64,000 bases of DNA from Alphaproteobacteria bacterium (lineage in GTDB: Bacteria; Pseudomonadota; Alphaproteobacteria; Caulobacterales; Caulobacteraceae). Below are positions 35,965 to 44,605 of the stretch, piece after piece. Position 1 is the stretch's first letter; the number at the start of each line of letters is the position of its first letter. A model generated the notes under the pieces. It saw nothing but the letters and a program-made list of their open reading frames with translations. It searched no databases and was not told the DNA's origin. A program made the position numbers and the translations under genes. The stretch lies in contig JAHJME010000019.1 of the NCBI GenBank assembly GCA_018821435.1, positions 142,732-206,731 on the forward strand, read 5' to 3'.

Positions 35965-37617
35965 ATGCAAAAGCTTTTCCTGAGCGCGGCCCTTTCGGCC
36001 CTCCTCACCGGCGCGGCCGTCGCCGCCACGCCGGTGATCGACGTCCCCCGGGTGATGGCCGACATCAAGGTGCTGTCCTCCGACGAATACGAGGGCCGCG
36101 GCCCGGCGACGGAGGGCGAGCGCAAGACCGTCGCCTACCTGATCCAGCAGATGACGGCCGCGGGTCTGCAGCCGGCGGGCGACAAGCAGACCGATGGCAG
36201 CCGCGCCTGGACCCAGGATGTGCCGCTGGTCCGCTCGGCGACCAAGGGGCCTGTCAACGTCAGCGTGAAGCTGGGCGGTGAGACCAAGACCTGGAAGCAG
36301 GGCGAGGACATCGCCATCCGCGCCACCATGATCGGCGACCATCTGACGGTGAAGGACGCGCCGGTGGTGTTCGTCGGCTACGGCGTGAAGGCGCCCGAGC
36401 GGAACTGGGACGACTTCAAGGGCGTCGACCTGAAGGGCAAGGTGGCCCTGGTGCTGGTCAACGACCCCGACTTCGAAACGGGTGAAGGCGACTTCGGCGG
36501 CAAGGCCATGACCTACTACGGCCGCTGGACCTACAAGTTCGAGGAGGCCGCGCGCCAGGGCGCCATCGGCTTCCTGGTGATCCACGAGACGGCGCCCGCC
36601 TCGTACGGCTGGGCCACGGTCAAGAACTCCAACACCAACGAGATCTTCGACGTCATCCGCAAGGATCCGAGGACCGACCACGCGCCGCTGGAGGCCTGGG
36701 TCCAGAAGGACAGCGCCATCGCGATGCTGAAGGCCGCCGGCCTCGACTTCGACGCGCTGAAGAAGGCGGCCCAGACGCGGGCGTTCAAGCCGGTCGAGTT
36801 GAAGGGTGTGAGCTTCTCCACCGACTACGCGGTCGATGCTCAGAAGGTGGTGTCCAAGAACGTGGTCGGCGCGATCATCGGCTCGAAGCACCCCGACGAA
36901 CGCGTCTTCTACACCGCCCACTGGGACCACCTGGGCGTGGGCCTGCCCGACGCCAAGGGTGACAAGATCTACAACGGCGCCCTCGACAACGCCTCCGGCA
37001 CGGCGATGCTGGTCGAGCTGGGCCGCGCCTTCGCCAAGGGTCCGAAGCCGGACCGCACGGTGGTCTTCATGTCGGTGACCGCCGAGGAGAAGGGCCTGCT
37101 GGGATCGGAATACTACGCCTCTTCGCCGCTCTATCCGCTGGCCACCACCGTGGGCGTGATCAACATGGACGGCGTGGGCCCGGGCGGCCTGGCGCGCGAC
37201 TTCACCACCTCCGGCAACGCGCCGCTGACCCTGCAGGACGAGCTGATCACCGTCGGCAAGGCGCACGACCGCACCTACAGCCCCGACCCCCGGCCCGAGG
37301 CGGGCAGCTTCTTCCGCTCGGACCACTTCCCCTTCGCCAAGGTCGGCGTGCCGGCCATCAGCTTCGGCGGCGGCCAGGACCTGGTCGAGGGCGGCAAGGC
37401 GGCGGGCCAGGCGCGGCGCGCGGCCTACACCGCTAACCAGTACCACCAGCCCGCCGACGAGTTCGATCCGACCTGGGACCCCAAGGGCTTCGAAGCCGAC
37501 GGGACGCTGCTGTTCGAGCTGGGCCAGCGCCTGGCCAACAGCCGCATCTGGCCGGAGTGGAAAGTCGGCGCCGAGTTCAAGGCCGAGCGCGACAAGACCA
37601 AGGCTGAGCGGAAGTAA
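35965..37617 (+). CDS. Exported M28-family zinc aminopeptidase with PA domain
   Basis: A 550-residue protein with a signal peptide (MQKLFLSAALSALLTGAAVAA). A PA-domain insertion (about residues 130-250, VVFVGYGVKAPE) precedes the M28 catalytic core. Zn ligands are His and Asp in FYTAHWDHLG and NGALDNASGTA, the general base pair Glu-Glu is in VTAEEKGLLGSE, Asp in NMDGVG and His in YHQPADEFD. This corresponds to glutamine carboxypeptidase/aminopeptidase-like enzymes that clip N-terminal residues. A TTG one codon upstream of the ATG would be a weaker start. Confidence 0.92.
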   Translation: MQKLFLSAALSALLTGAAVAATPVIDVPRVMADIKVLSSDEYEGRGPATEGERKTVAYLIQQMTAAGLQPAGDKQTDGSRAWTQDVPLVRSATKGPVNVSVKLGGETKTWKQGEDIAIRATMIGDHLTVKDAPVVFVGYGVKAPERNWDDFKGVDLKGKVALVLVNDPDFETGEGDFGGKAMTYYGRWTYKFEEAARQGAIGFLVIHETAPASYGWATVKNSNTNEIFDVIRKDPRTDHAPLEAWVQKDSAIAMLKAAGLDFDALKKAAQTRAFKPVELKGVSFSTDYAVDAQKVVSKNVVGAIIGSKHPDERVFYTAHWDHLGVGLPDAKGDKIYNGALDNASGTAMLVELGRAFAKGPKPDRTVVFMSVTAEEKGLLGSEYYASSPLYPLATTVGVINMDGVGPGGLARDFTTSGNAPLTLQDELITVGKAHDRTYSPDPRPEAGSFFRSDHFPFAKVGVPAISFGGGQDLVEGGKAAGQARRAAYTANQYHQPADEFDPTWDPKGFEADGTLLFELGQRLANSRIWPEWKVGAEFKAERDKTKAERK

Positions 37618-37623
37618 GCGCCG

Positions 37624-38355
37624 TCAGTCCTTGCGGTGGAAGGCGTGGAAGTTGTCGCCGAAGCCGTTCGTCCAGCGTTCGGGCGGGATGCGAACGTGGT
37701 CGGCGCGGTACATCCACTCGTCCAGCTTCTCGGTGTAGACGCGGCCGACGGCGGGCCGCGCCTTAATCTGCTGGAACCAGCGCTCCAGGTTGATGAACGA
37801 CTCGCGCGGCCGATCGAACTGGGCGTTCCAGGTCAGGTTGATCCAGGGCCAGCAGGCCATGTCGGCGATCGTGTAGTCCTCGCCGATGATGAACTCGCGA
37901 TCGCGCAGTTGCCGGTCCAGGACGTACATCAGCCGCTCGGCCTCCAGCCGGAAGCGTTGCGCGGCGTAGGGGTCGATCGGCTCCGGGGCGTAGCGGGTGA
38001 AGTGGTGCGCCTGGCCGTGGTACGGCCCCAGGCTGGCGATCTGCCACGCCAGCCACTGCAGCGTCGCGTAGCGCTTGTGCGTATCGGTCGACAGGTAGCG
38101 GCCGGTCTTGTCGGCGAGATACTGCAGGCAGGCCGCCGACTCCCACACCGTGACGGGCGTATCGCCCCCACCGATCGGATCGTCGTCGACCAGCACCGGC
38201 ACCCGGCCGTTCGGGTTCAGCGCCCGGAAGTCCTCGGTCAGCAGATCGCCCTTGCCGATGTCGTAGTTGATCACCCGGTAGGGCAGCCCGACCTCCTCCA
38301 GCATGATCGCGACCTTGCGGGCGTTGGGGCCGGTGGTGAAGTGCAGGTCGATCAC
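37624..38355 (-). CDS. Glutathione S-transferase family protein
   Basis: A 243-residue protein. The N-terminal thioredoxin-like domain runs FTTGPNARKVAIMLEEVGLPYRVINYD, with Asn/Arg-rich catalytic start and the cis-Pro in NPNGRVPVLVDDD; the SAACLQYLADK segment binds glutathione's gamma-Glu. The C-terminal helical domain has FIIGEDYTIADMACWPW, the usual N-capping motif. It resembles the YfcG/YghU disulfide-bond reductase branch, whose first residues also read FTTGPNARKV-like. Substrate unknown. It converges on the M28 gene and is divergent from the DUF72 gene. Confidence 0.9.
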   Translation of the reverse strand: MIDLHFTTGPNARKVAIMLEEVGLPYRVINYDIGKGDLLTEDFRALNPNGRVPVLVDDDPIGGGDTPVTVWESAACLQYLADKTGRYLSTDTHKRYATLQWLAWQIASLGPYHGQAHHFTRYAPEPIDPYAAQRFRLEAERLMYVLDRQLRDREFIIGEDYTIADMACWPWINLTWNAQFDRPRESFINLERWFQQIKARPAVGRVYTEKLDEWMYRADHVRIPPERWTNGFGDNFHAFHRKD

Positions 38356-38512
38356 GGGCGTTGTCCTGAGCCTTCTAAGCTTTCGGCATACCGCGCCATC
38401 TCACCCACGGTCACGCAACACCTCGCGCCATTCGGCGGCCGGACCCCGCGCGGAACGTCTTGAGAACACCGATTTCACCGGCTACCACTAGCGTCCTGAC
38501 GAGGAGGCCCCG

Positions 38513-39334
38513 ATGACTCAATCCGGCAAGATCCGCTGCGGCATCGGCGGCTGGACGTTCGAGCCCTGGCGCGGCGTGTTCTATCCGCCCGGCCTCAGCC
38601 AAAAGAAGGAGCTGGAGTACGCCAGCCGCCACCTGACCGCGATCGAGATCAACGGCACCTACTATTCTAGCTTCAAGCCCGACACCTGGGCCAAGTGGCG
38701 GGAGTCCACGCCGGACGGTTTCAAGTTCGCGGTAAAGGCGTCGCGGTTCTGCGTGAACCGCAAGAAGCTGACCGACGCCGCGCCCTCCATCGAGATGTTC
38801 ATGGGCCAGGGGATGGACGAGCTGGGCGACCGGCTGGGGCCGATCCTGTGGCAGTTCATGGCCACCAAGAAGTTCGACTACGACGACTTCGCCAGCTTCT
38901 TCGACCTGCTGCCGGCCAAGCTGAACGGCGCCAAGCTCAACCACGTGATCGAGGTTCGCAACGGCACCTTCGCCGACCCGAAGTTCATCGGCCTGTGCCG
39001 CGACCGGGGCCTGACCATCTGCGCGTCAGAGAGCGACAAGTACCCGCTGATTCCGGATGTGACCGGAGACCTGGTCTATCTGCGGCTGATCTCGGCCGAC
39101 GACCAGATCGAGACCGGCTATGCGCCCAAGGACCTCGACCTGTGGGCCCAGCGGTTCAAGGCCTACGCCGCCGGCGACATTCCCGGCGCCTTCACCCCGG
39201 TCGATCGCACCGGCCCGCCCGATGCGCCGCGCGACGTCTATGCCTTCGTGATCCACGAGGGAAAGGTCCGCGCCCCGGCGGCGGCCATGGAATTCATCAA
39301 GCGGGTCGATCCGGATTTCAAGATTCCCGATTGA
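38513..39334 (+). CDS. DUF72-family TIM-barrel-like protein
   Basis: A 273-residue protein. The family signature is GIGGWTFEPWRGVFYPPG at the start, then AIEINGTYYSSFKPDTW, GFKFAVKASRF, GPILWQF and EVRNGTF. DUF72 proteins have a TIM-barrel-like fold but no established biochemical role. GAGGAGG is seven bases before the ATG, a strong ribosome-binding site. The SDR gene follows on the same strand after about 55 bases and may be in the same transcript. Confidence 0.9.
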   Translation: MTQSGKIRCGIGGWTFEPWRGVFYPPGLSQKKELEYASRHLTAIEINGTYYSSFKPDTWAKWRESTPDGFKFAVKASRFCVNRKKLTDAAPSIEMFMGQGMDELGDRLGPILWQFMATKKFDYDDFASFFDLLPAKLNGAKLNHVIEVRNGTFADPKFIGLCRDRGLTICASESDKYPLIPDVTGDLVYLRLISADDQIETGYAPKDLDLWAQRFKAYAAGDIPGAFTPVDRTGPPDAPRDVYAFVIHEGKVRAPAAAMEFIKRVDPDFKIPD

Positions 39335-39389
39335 CCGACCCGGCGTCAGGACGGCCGACTTCCCTCAAACAGAACCCAGGGAGGCTCCG

Positions 39390-40307
39390 ATGACCGAGAT
39401 CACGCCCGACGACCTGATGTACCGACCCGGCCTGATGAAGGGTCAGCGCATCCTGATCACCGGCGGCGGCACCGGCCTGGGCAAGGTGATGGCCGAGGCG
39501 TGCGTCATGCTGGGCGCGGAGGTCTACATCTGGGGCCGGCGCGGAAGCGTGATCGAGGCGGCCGCCAAGGAGATCAACGACGCGCACGGCGCACTCTCGG
39601 GCGGCACGTGCGTCGGCCAGGCCTGCGACATCCGCGTGCCCGAGGCGATCCACGACGCCATGGATACGATCTGGGCAGGCGGCGCCCTCACCGGCCTGGT
39701 CAACAACGCAGCGGGCAACTTCATCAGCCGCACCGAGGACCTGTCGCCCAAGGGCTTTGACGCCATCGCCAACATCGTGTTCCGGGGCTCGTTCTTCGTG
39801 ACCCTCGACGCCGGCAAGCGCTGGCTGGCCGAGGGCAAGCACGCCTCGGTCGTGTCGATCCTGACCACCTGGGTCTGGCATGGCGGGCCCTTCACGGTGC
39901 CGTCGGCCATGTCGAAGGCGGGCCTGAACGTGATGACCCAGTCGCTGGCGGTGGAGTGGGGCAATCGCGGCGTCCGCTTCAACGCCATCGCGCCCGGCCC
40001 CTTCCCCACCGAGGGCATGAGCGCGCGCCTGAACCCCGGCGGCGGCGGCATGCAGGGGGTGGCGGAGCCGACCATCCCGCTGAACCGCAACGGCGAGATG
40101 CGCGAACTGGCCAACCTGGCCGTCTATCTGCTGGACCCAGGCTCGGCCTATGTGAACGGCCAGACCATCGCCATCGACGGAGGCTCGCACCTGAAGGGCG
40201 GCGGCGGCTTCGCCCGGCTCTCGGAATGGGGCGACGCGGAATGGGAGCAGGCCCGCAACGCCATCAAGGCAACGAACGAGAAGGACCGCGCGCAACGCAC
40301 GGTCTGA
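39390..40307 (+). CDS. SDR-family oxidoreductase, 2,4-dienoyl-CoA-reductase-like
   Basis: A 305-residue NAD(P)-dependent enzyme. The dinucleotide loop is LITGGGTGLGK, the adenine-side Asp region follows, and NNAAGNF is the typical S-D-R stabilising motif. The usual catalytic Tyr-x-x-x-Lys is replaced by S-A-M-S-K with Lys retained, as in dienoyl-CoA reductases, and the downstream LAVEWGNRGVRFNAIAPGP fits that branch. It would act in oxidation of unsaturated fatty acids. A GGGAGG sits before the ATG. A strong hairpin follows the stop. Confidence 0.88.
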   Translation: MTEITPDDLMYRPGLMKGQRILITGGGTGLGKVMAEACVMLGAEVYIWGRRGSVIEAAAKEINDAHGALSGGTCVGQACDIRVPEAIHDAMDTIWAGGALTGLVNNAAGNFISRTEDLSPKGFDAIANIVFRGSFFVTLDAGKRWLAEGKHASVVSILTTWVWHGGPFTVPSAMSKAGLNVMTQSLAVEWGNRGVRFNAIAPGPFPTEGMSARLNPGGGGMQGVAEPTIPLNRNGEMRELANLAVYLLDPGSAYVNGQTIAIDGGSHLKGGGGFARLSEWGDAEWEQARNAIKATNEKDRAQRTV

Positions 40308-40315
40308 TCCGCGCA

Positions 40316-40347
40316 AGAAAAAGACGCCCCGGTGGCGGGGCGTCTTT
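40316..40347. terminator. Bidirectional intrinsic terminator
   Basis: AAGACGCCCC (40321-40330), six-base loop, GGGGCGTCTT (40337-40346): a perfect 10-bp stem. On the minus strand it is followed by a run of five T (from AAAAA at 40318-40322), and on the plus strand by a short T-run. It ends both the SDR gene (plus) and the small secreted protein (minus). Confidence 0.88.
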
Positions 40348-40376
40348 GGGTGTTCCTGTCCGGGTGGACGGGTGGC

Positions 40377-40685
40377 TTACGCGCCGCCGGGGAACCGCAT
40401 GGGGATCTTCACGTCGCCCGACTTGTCGCCCATCGGCATCGCCTGGGCCACGCACAGGGCGGCCTTGTCGAAGCCCTTGCCGGGCGCGCTGTCGGACAGG
40501 ACGTTGCAGCCTTCCAGCTTGCCGCCGTTGGCTGTGCACTGAAGCATCACCGTCGCGGCGTCGCGCGTGTTGGCGTTTTTACTCAGGCACTTGGTCATGC
40601 TTTCCTGGAACGACGCAGCACTCGACACGCCGACCAGAGCAAAGCTCAGCACAATACCACCGAAAAGAGAGACAGCTTTCTGCAT
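40377..40685 (-). CDS. Small secreted protein with a TonB-C-terminal-like fold
   Basis: A 102-residue exported protein. AGGAGGTGGGG directly precedes the ATG at 40685. A signal peptide (MQKAVSLFGGIVLSFALVGVSSAA) is followed by about 78 residues with four Cys. The segment LQCTANGGKLEGCNVLSDSAPGKGFDKAALCVAQAM (about residues 52-87, quoted in parts elsewhere) follows the pattern of TonB C-terminal domains: a central C-x(n)-G-x-L-x-x-C-x-V strand pair, then the A-A-L helix and a final IPMRF strand. It carries no membrane anchor or proline spacer, so it is not a normal energy transducer. Function unknown. Confidence 0.7.
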   Translation of the reverse strand: MQKAVSLFGGIVLSFALVGVSSAASFQESMTKCLSKNANTRDAATVMLQCTANGGKLEGCNVLSDSAPGKGFDKAALCVAQAMPMGDKSGDVKIPMRFPGGA

Positions 40686-40748
40686 CCCCACCTCCTGTTG
40701 AGAAACGATGGTTGAACAGATATCGTCGGGCTGTGAATGAACCCTAAA

Positions 40749-40768
40749 TTTCCCATCAGAATGGGAAA
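40749..40768. repeat. Perfect inverted repeat TTTCCCAT/ATGGGAAA
   Basis: TTTCCCAT (40749-40756), CAGA, ATGGGAAA (40761-40768): eight perfect base pairs with a four-base loop. It lies upstream of the small secreted protein and of the candidate RNA below, so it may be an operator for either or the 5' end of that RNA. Confidence 0.5.
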
Positions 40769-40786
40769 AGTGAGAATTCATTAGCG

Positions 40787-40879
40787 GGTCCTGCCCATAA
40801 TCCCCGTGGGTTCAGGGCGGGACCATCCGCTTCCTGATCGAAGGGCCGGCGCGGGGGACCATCCCCGCGCCGGCCCTTT
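40787..40879 (+). ncRNA. Candidate small RNA with two strong hairpins
   Basis: No gene occupies 40686-40946. Hairpin 1 is GGTCCTGCCC (40787-40796) with GGGCGGGACC (40815-40824), all ten positions paired including one G-U. Hairpin 2 is a perfect 16-bp stem, AAGGGCCGGCGCGGGG (40841-40856) with its complement ending at 40878, followed by TT. It has the form of an intrinsic terminator, but no gene precedes it on this strand. GGACCATCC occurs in both halves (40820-40828 and 40857-40865). A short structured transcript ending here is the simplest reading. No known RNA family is recognised. Confidence 0.4.
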
Positions 40880-40910
40880 CCGTTTGCGTAAAGCTCGACC
40901 CCCTTTAATA

Positions 40911-40922
40911 TGACACCCGTCA
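40911..40922. promoter_or_regulatory. Candidate TetR operator before the 40947 gene
   Basis: TGAC ACCC GTCA: a short perfect dyad 25 bases before the TetR ATG, with a TTTAATATG stretch just upstream that could be a -10 element. This fits autoregulation but is unproven. Confidence 0.35.
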
Positions 40923-40946
40923 CGTTTGGGGCTGTTGGGGTTTTTG

Positions 40947-41570
40947 ATGTCTGAGGTCGCTTATCTTCCCGTGGGCAAGCGGGAGCAGACCAAGGTCCAG
41001 AACCGCCTGGCGATCCTGGACGCGGCCCGCGAAGTGTTCGGCGAGCTGGGCTACGAGGGCGCCACCGTCCGCGACATCATCCGCCGCACCGGCCTCGCGG
41101 CCGGCACCTTCTATAACTACTACCGCTCCAAGGAAGAGGTGTTCGCCGCCCTTGCCGACGACGGCGCGCGCCGCTTCGCGCCGATCCTCAAGGGCCTGCG
41201 CGGCGCCGGCGGGCCGCTGGACAGCTTCGTCCGCGACGCCATCCGCGCCTATTTCGAGTTCATGGCCGACGAGCACATCTCCTGGGCCGCGCGCCGACCC
41301 GCCGGCGAGATGCAGCCCCACGTCCACGGCGAGACGCCCGAAATGGCCGCCGTGTTCGCCGAGGTGAAGGACGCCATCGAGAGCGCCATCAACGAGGGCC
41401 GGGGCCCCGTCTCCGACACCGAATACATGGCCGCCGCCTGCATCGGCATCGCCCGCGAGGTCGGCGACAAGATGCTGATGCGCCGGCCGATCGACACGGC
41501 CCGAGCCGCCGACTTCGCCTCCGAGATGATCCTGAGCGGCTTGAAGGGCCTGCCCGGGGCCGCGCACTGA
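40947..41570 (+). CDS. TetR-family transcriptional regulator
   Basis: A 207-residue regulator. The HTH is ILDAAREVFGELGYEGATVRDIIRRTGLAAGTFYNYYRSKEEVF (about residues 24-67), given here in family order: I-L-x-A-A-x-x-x-F, G-Y-x-x-x-T-V-R-x-I, and G-T-F-Y-x-Y-Y-x-S-K. The stop overlaps the following ATG by one base (TGATG). It heads an operon with an esterase, a quinone oxidoreductase and map, which it most likely controls. A longer TTG start at 40926 would add seven residues. Confidence 0.92.
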   Translation: MSEVAYLPVGKREQTKVQNRLAILDAAREVFGELGYEGATVRDIIRRTGLAAGTFYNYYRSKEEVFAALADDGARRFAPILKGLRGAGGPLDSFVRDAIRAYFEFMADEHISWAARRPAGEMQPHVHGETPEMAAVFAEVKDAIESAINEGRGPVSDTEYMAAACIGIAREVGDKMLMRRPIDTARAADFASEMILSGLKGLPGAAH

Positions 41571-42610
41571 TGGCGTCTGCGGCCGCGCAGCGCCTCATCG
41601 CGCGGACGATCCTCTCCCTGCCCTCGCCGATCCTGCGGCTGATGGCCGGCGGCGGGGTCGTCTACAAGGGCGGCCGCACCCTCGACCCGCGCCTCCAGTT
41701 CCTCGCCGCCCAGGCCCGCAAGGGGCCGGCTGTCGAGAGCCAGACGCCCGAAGACGCTCGTCGCGCCGAGGCGACCGGGATCGTCGCGCTCACGGGCGAC
41801 CCAGAGCCCGGCGTGCGCTGGGAGCCGATCAGCGTCCCCGGTGGCGAGGGCGACGTACCCGCGCGCCTCTACCGCCCCGAAGCCCAGGACCCCGCCGCGC
41901 CGCTGATGGTCTGGGCGCACATGGGCGGCGGCGTGATCGGCGGTCTGGAGACCAGCCACTGCGTCTGCACCCTGCTGGCGCGGATCACCTGTGCACCGGT
42001 GCTGTCGGTGGATTATCGCCTGGCGCCCGAGCACCGCTTCCCGGCCGGGCTGGACGACGTGCTGGCGGCCTACCGCTGGGCGCGCGACCAGGCCGCCGGT
42101 TACGGCGCGACCGGCGTCGCCATCGGCGGCGATTCCATGGGCGGCAATTTCGCGGCCATCGTCTGCCAGGAGCTGAAGCGGGCAGGCGAGCCCCAGCCGG
42201 CGCTGCAGCTGCTGGTCTATCCCTGCACGGACGCGGCCTCGGAAGCGCCGTCGATGACCACCTACGCCGACGCCTTCCCGCTCACCAGCGGCATGATGGC
42301 CTGGTTCATGGGCCACTACCTGAGCCCCGGCGAAAACCCCGCCGGCGTGCGGCTGTCGCCGCTGCGGGAGACGGACCTGACCGGCCTGGCGCCCGCCGTC
42401 ATCGCCACAGCCGGCTTCGACCCCCTGGTGGACCAGGGCGAGGCTTATGCGCGGGCGTTGAACGCGGCTGGCGTTACGGTGCGGTACCGTTGCTACGACA
42501 GCCTCTCCCACGCCTTCGCGGCCTTCACCGGCGCGATTCCTCAGGCCGACGTCGCCTGCCGGGAGATCGCCGGCCTGGTGCGGGGGCTCTACGAGGAGCG
42601 CGCGGCCTGA
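41570..42610 (+). CDS. Alpha/beta-hydrolase, hormone-sensitive-lipase-like esterase
   Basis: A 346-residue esterase/lipase. The oxyanion motif reads HMGGGVIGG, a variant of H-G-G-G. The nucleophile elbow is IGGDSMGGN, the catalytic Asp is in GFDPLVDQGE and His in SLSHAF, so the triad is intact. It uses short- to medium-chain esters or lactones in related enzymes. It is coupled to the TetR gene and to the oxidoreductase (TGATG overlaps at both ends). Confidence 0.9.
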   Translation: MASAAAQRLIARTILSLPSPILRLMAGGGVVYKGGRTLDPRLQFLAAQARKGPAVESQTPEDARRAEATGIVALTGDPEPGVRWEPISVPGGEGDVPARLYRPEAQDPAAPLMVWAHMGGGVIGGLETSHCVCTLLARITCAPVLSVDYRLAPEHRFPAGLDDVLAAYRWARDQAAGYGATGVAIGGDSMGGNFAAIVCQELKRAGEPQPALQLLVYPCTDAASEAPSMTTYADAFPLTSGMMAWFMGHYLSPGENPAGVRLSPLRETDLTGLAPAVIATAGFDPLVDQGEAYARALNAAGVTVRYRCYDSLSHAFAAFTGAIPQADVACREIAGLVRGLYEERAA

Positions 42611-43590
42611 TGAGAGCTTTGGTGGTCGAGGACCTGCTGCCGGACTACGCCGGCTGCGTGGTGAAGGAGATCCCGACGCCGGAGCCCGGCCCGGGCGAGG
42701 TGCGGATCAAGGTCCGCGCCGCGGCGGTCAACTTCCCCGACCTGATGCAGACCCGGGGCGAACACCAGCACAAGCCGACCGTGCCGTTCGTGGGCGGTCT
42801 GGAATTGGCCGGCGAGGTCGACAAGCTGGGCGAGGGCGTCACCGGCTTCGCCGTGGGCGACGCGGTGGTCTCGGGCGGCCGGGGCGGCTTCGCGGAATAC
42901 GCCATCCTGCCGGCCTCGACCCTGCGCCCCAAGCCCGAGCGCCTGAGCTTCGGCGAGGCGGCGGGCTATCCCGTGGCCTATCTCACCGCCTACGTCGCCC
43001 TGAAGCGCGCGGCGGACGCCCAACCGGGCGAGTGGGTTCTCGTGCACGGCGCGGCCGGCGGCGTGGGCCTGGCCGCCGTGGACTACGCCAAGGTCATGGG
43101 CTGCAAGGTGATCGCCGCCTCGGCTTCCGACGAAAAGCTGGCGGTGATCGCCAAGGAATACGATGTCGATGCGACGGTGAACGTCACCCGGGGCTTCCGC
43201 GAGCGGGTGAAGGAGATCACTGGCGGCAAGGGCGCGGACGTCATCTACGACCCCGTGGGCGGCGACATCTTCGACGAGTCGATCCGCTGCATCGCCTTCG
43301 GCGGCCGCATCCTCTCCATTGGCTTCACCTCGGGCCGCCTGCCGGTGCTGCCGGTGAACATCGCGCTCATCAAGGGTTTCTCAGTCCACGGCGTGCGCGC
43401 CGGCGAGTACGGCCGCCAGTTCCCGCAGAAAGGCGCTGAGAATAACGAGGCGATCTGGAAACTGGCCGAGGACGGCCTGGTGAAACCCCGGGTCGATGCG
43501 GAGTACCCCCTGGACGGCTGGCGCGAGGCGTTCGAAACGCTCGCCCAGCGCAAGGTGGTGGGCAAGACAATCATCCGGCCGGATCTGTAG
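42610..43590 (+). CDS. NADPH:quinone oxidoreductase-like MDR enzyme
   Basis: A 326-residue medium-chain reductase without catalytic zinc. The GroES-like N-terminal half has the A-A-A-V-N-F-P-D-L pattern, and the Rossmann half has VLVHGAAGGVGLAAVDYAK. It reduces quinones or enones with NADPH. It starts with an ATG overlapping the esterase stop by one base and ends eight bases before map, so all four genes appear to be one transcript. Confidence 0.92.
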   Translation: MRALVVEDLLPDYAGCVVKEIPTPEPGPGEVRIKVRAAAVNFPDLMQTRGEHQHKPTVPFVGGLELAGEVDKLGEGVTGFAVGDAVVSGGRGGFAEYAILPASTLRPKPERLSFGEAAGYPVAYLTAYVALKRAADAQPGEWVLVHGAAGGVGLAAVDYAKVMGCKVIAASASDEKLAVIAKEYDVDATVNVTRGFRERVKEITGGKGADVIYDPVGGDIFDESIRCIAFGGRILSIGFTSGRLPVLPVNIALIKGFSVHGVRAGEYGRQFPQKGAENNEAIWKLAEDGLVKPRVDAEYPLDGWREAFETLAQRKVVGKTIIRPDL

Positions 43591-43598
43591 GACCAACC

Positions 43599-44348
43599 AT
43601 GACCATCGGAAGCGAAGAAGAGCTCGAGAAACTCAAGGCCGCGGGCCGCTTGGTCGCGCGGACGCTGAAGATCATGGGCGAGGCGCTGGAGCCCGGGATC
43701 ACCACCCGCGAGCTGGACCAGATCGGCCGCCGGGTCCTGGAGACCGAGGGCGCGCGCTCGGCCCCGGAGCTGACCTACGACTTTCCGGGCGCCACCTGCA
43801 TCTCGGTCGGCCCCGACGTGGCCCACGGCATTCCTGGCGATCGCCAGGTAAAGGCCGGCGACCTGATCAACATCGACGTCTCGGCCGAGCTGGACGGGTT
43901 CTTCGGCGACACCGGGGCCAGTTTCGCGGTGCCGCCGGTCAGCAAGCGCGTCGAGCGCCTGTGCCGCGACGGCCGCCGTGCGCTGTGGACCGGCATCCGC
44001 GCCGTGAAGCCGGGCGCCTCGCTGGGCGAACCCGGCCGGCAGATCGAAGCCTTCGCGCGACGGAACGGCTACAGCCTGGTCCAGAACCTCGCCAGCCACG
44101 GGGTCGGAGCCTCGCTGCATGAGGATCCCACCGAGATCCCCACCTGGCACGAACCGCGCGAGCGCCGCCGGATCACCGAGGGCCTGGTCTTCACCCTGGA
44201 GCCGTTCCTGTCCCTGGGCGCCGACTGGGTCGAGGAGACCGGCGACGGCTGGACCCTGCGCCCGCCGGGCGGCGAGCCCACCGTGCAGTACGAACACACC
44301 CTGGTGGCCACCCGGAACGGGCCGATCGTGATGACTTTGGCGGACTAA
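43599..44348 (+). CDS. map: Type I methionine aminopeptidase
   Basis: Removes N-terminal methionine from proteins. The 249-residue protein carries all metal ligands: Asp in [16 protein letters not shown] (two Asp), His in [12 protein letters not shown], Glu in FTLEPFLS and Glu in VQYEHTLV. It lies eight bases after the quinone oxidoreductase and so probably belongs to a TetR-controlled operon, an unusual setting for a housekeeping gene. A second map elsewhere in the genome is likely but cannot be seen here. Confidence 0.95.
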   Translation: MTIGSEEELEKLKAAGRLVARTLKIMGEALEPGITTRELDQIGRRVLETEGARSAPELTYDFPGATCISVGPDVAHGIPGDRQVKAGDLINIDVSAELDGFFGDTGASFAVPPVSKRVERLCRDGRRALWTGIRAVKPGASLGEPGRQIEAFARRNGYSLVQNLASHGVGASLHEDPTEIPTWHEPRERRRITEGLVFTLEPFLSLGADWVEETGDGWTLRPPGGEPTVQYEHTLVATRNGPIVMTLAD

Positions 44349-44362
44349 CCCGCGGCGCGCGG

Positions 44363-44391
44363 TTGACAGCCCCCCACCCCTCCACTATCAA
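44363..44391 (+). promoter_or_regulatory. Candidate sigma-70 promoter of the rpmH-rnpA-yidC operon
   Basis: TTGACA (44363-44368), a 17-base spacer and TATCAA (44386-44391), 35 bases before the rpmH start. The -35 element is a perfect consensus and the spacing is ideal, so this is the best promoter match in the window. Confidence 0.7.
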
Positions 44392-44425
44392 CCGCCGCTC
44401 GATTTTCGACCCCGGAGCTTTCCTC

Positions 44426-44560
44426 GTGAAGCGCACTTTCCAACCGTCCCGCCTCGTGCGTGCGCGCCGTCACGGCTTCCGCCTTCGCATGTCCACGAAG
44501 AATGGTCAGAAGATCCTGGCGCGCCGCCGCGCCAAGGGCCGCAAGCGTCTGAGCGCCTAA
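44426..44560 (+). CDS. rpmH: Ribosomal protein bL34
   Basis: A 44-residue, very basic large-subunit protein starting at GTG 44426: [18 protein letters not shown] and ending with the Lys/Arg-rich [13 protein letters not shown]. This is the invariant bL34 sequence pattern. rnpA follows after 45 bases, the order found near the origin in most bacteria. Confidence 0.98.
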   Translation: MKRTFQPSRLVRARRHGFRLRMSTKNGQKILARRRAKGRKRLSA

Positions 44561-44605
44561 GCTCAGGCTTTTGCCCCAGGCTGTCCGCATGACGGACGCC
44601 GCCCA

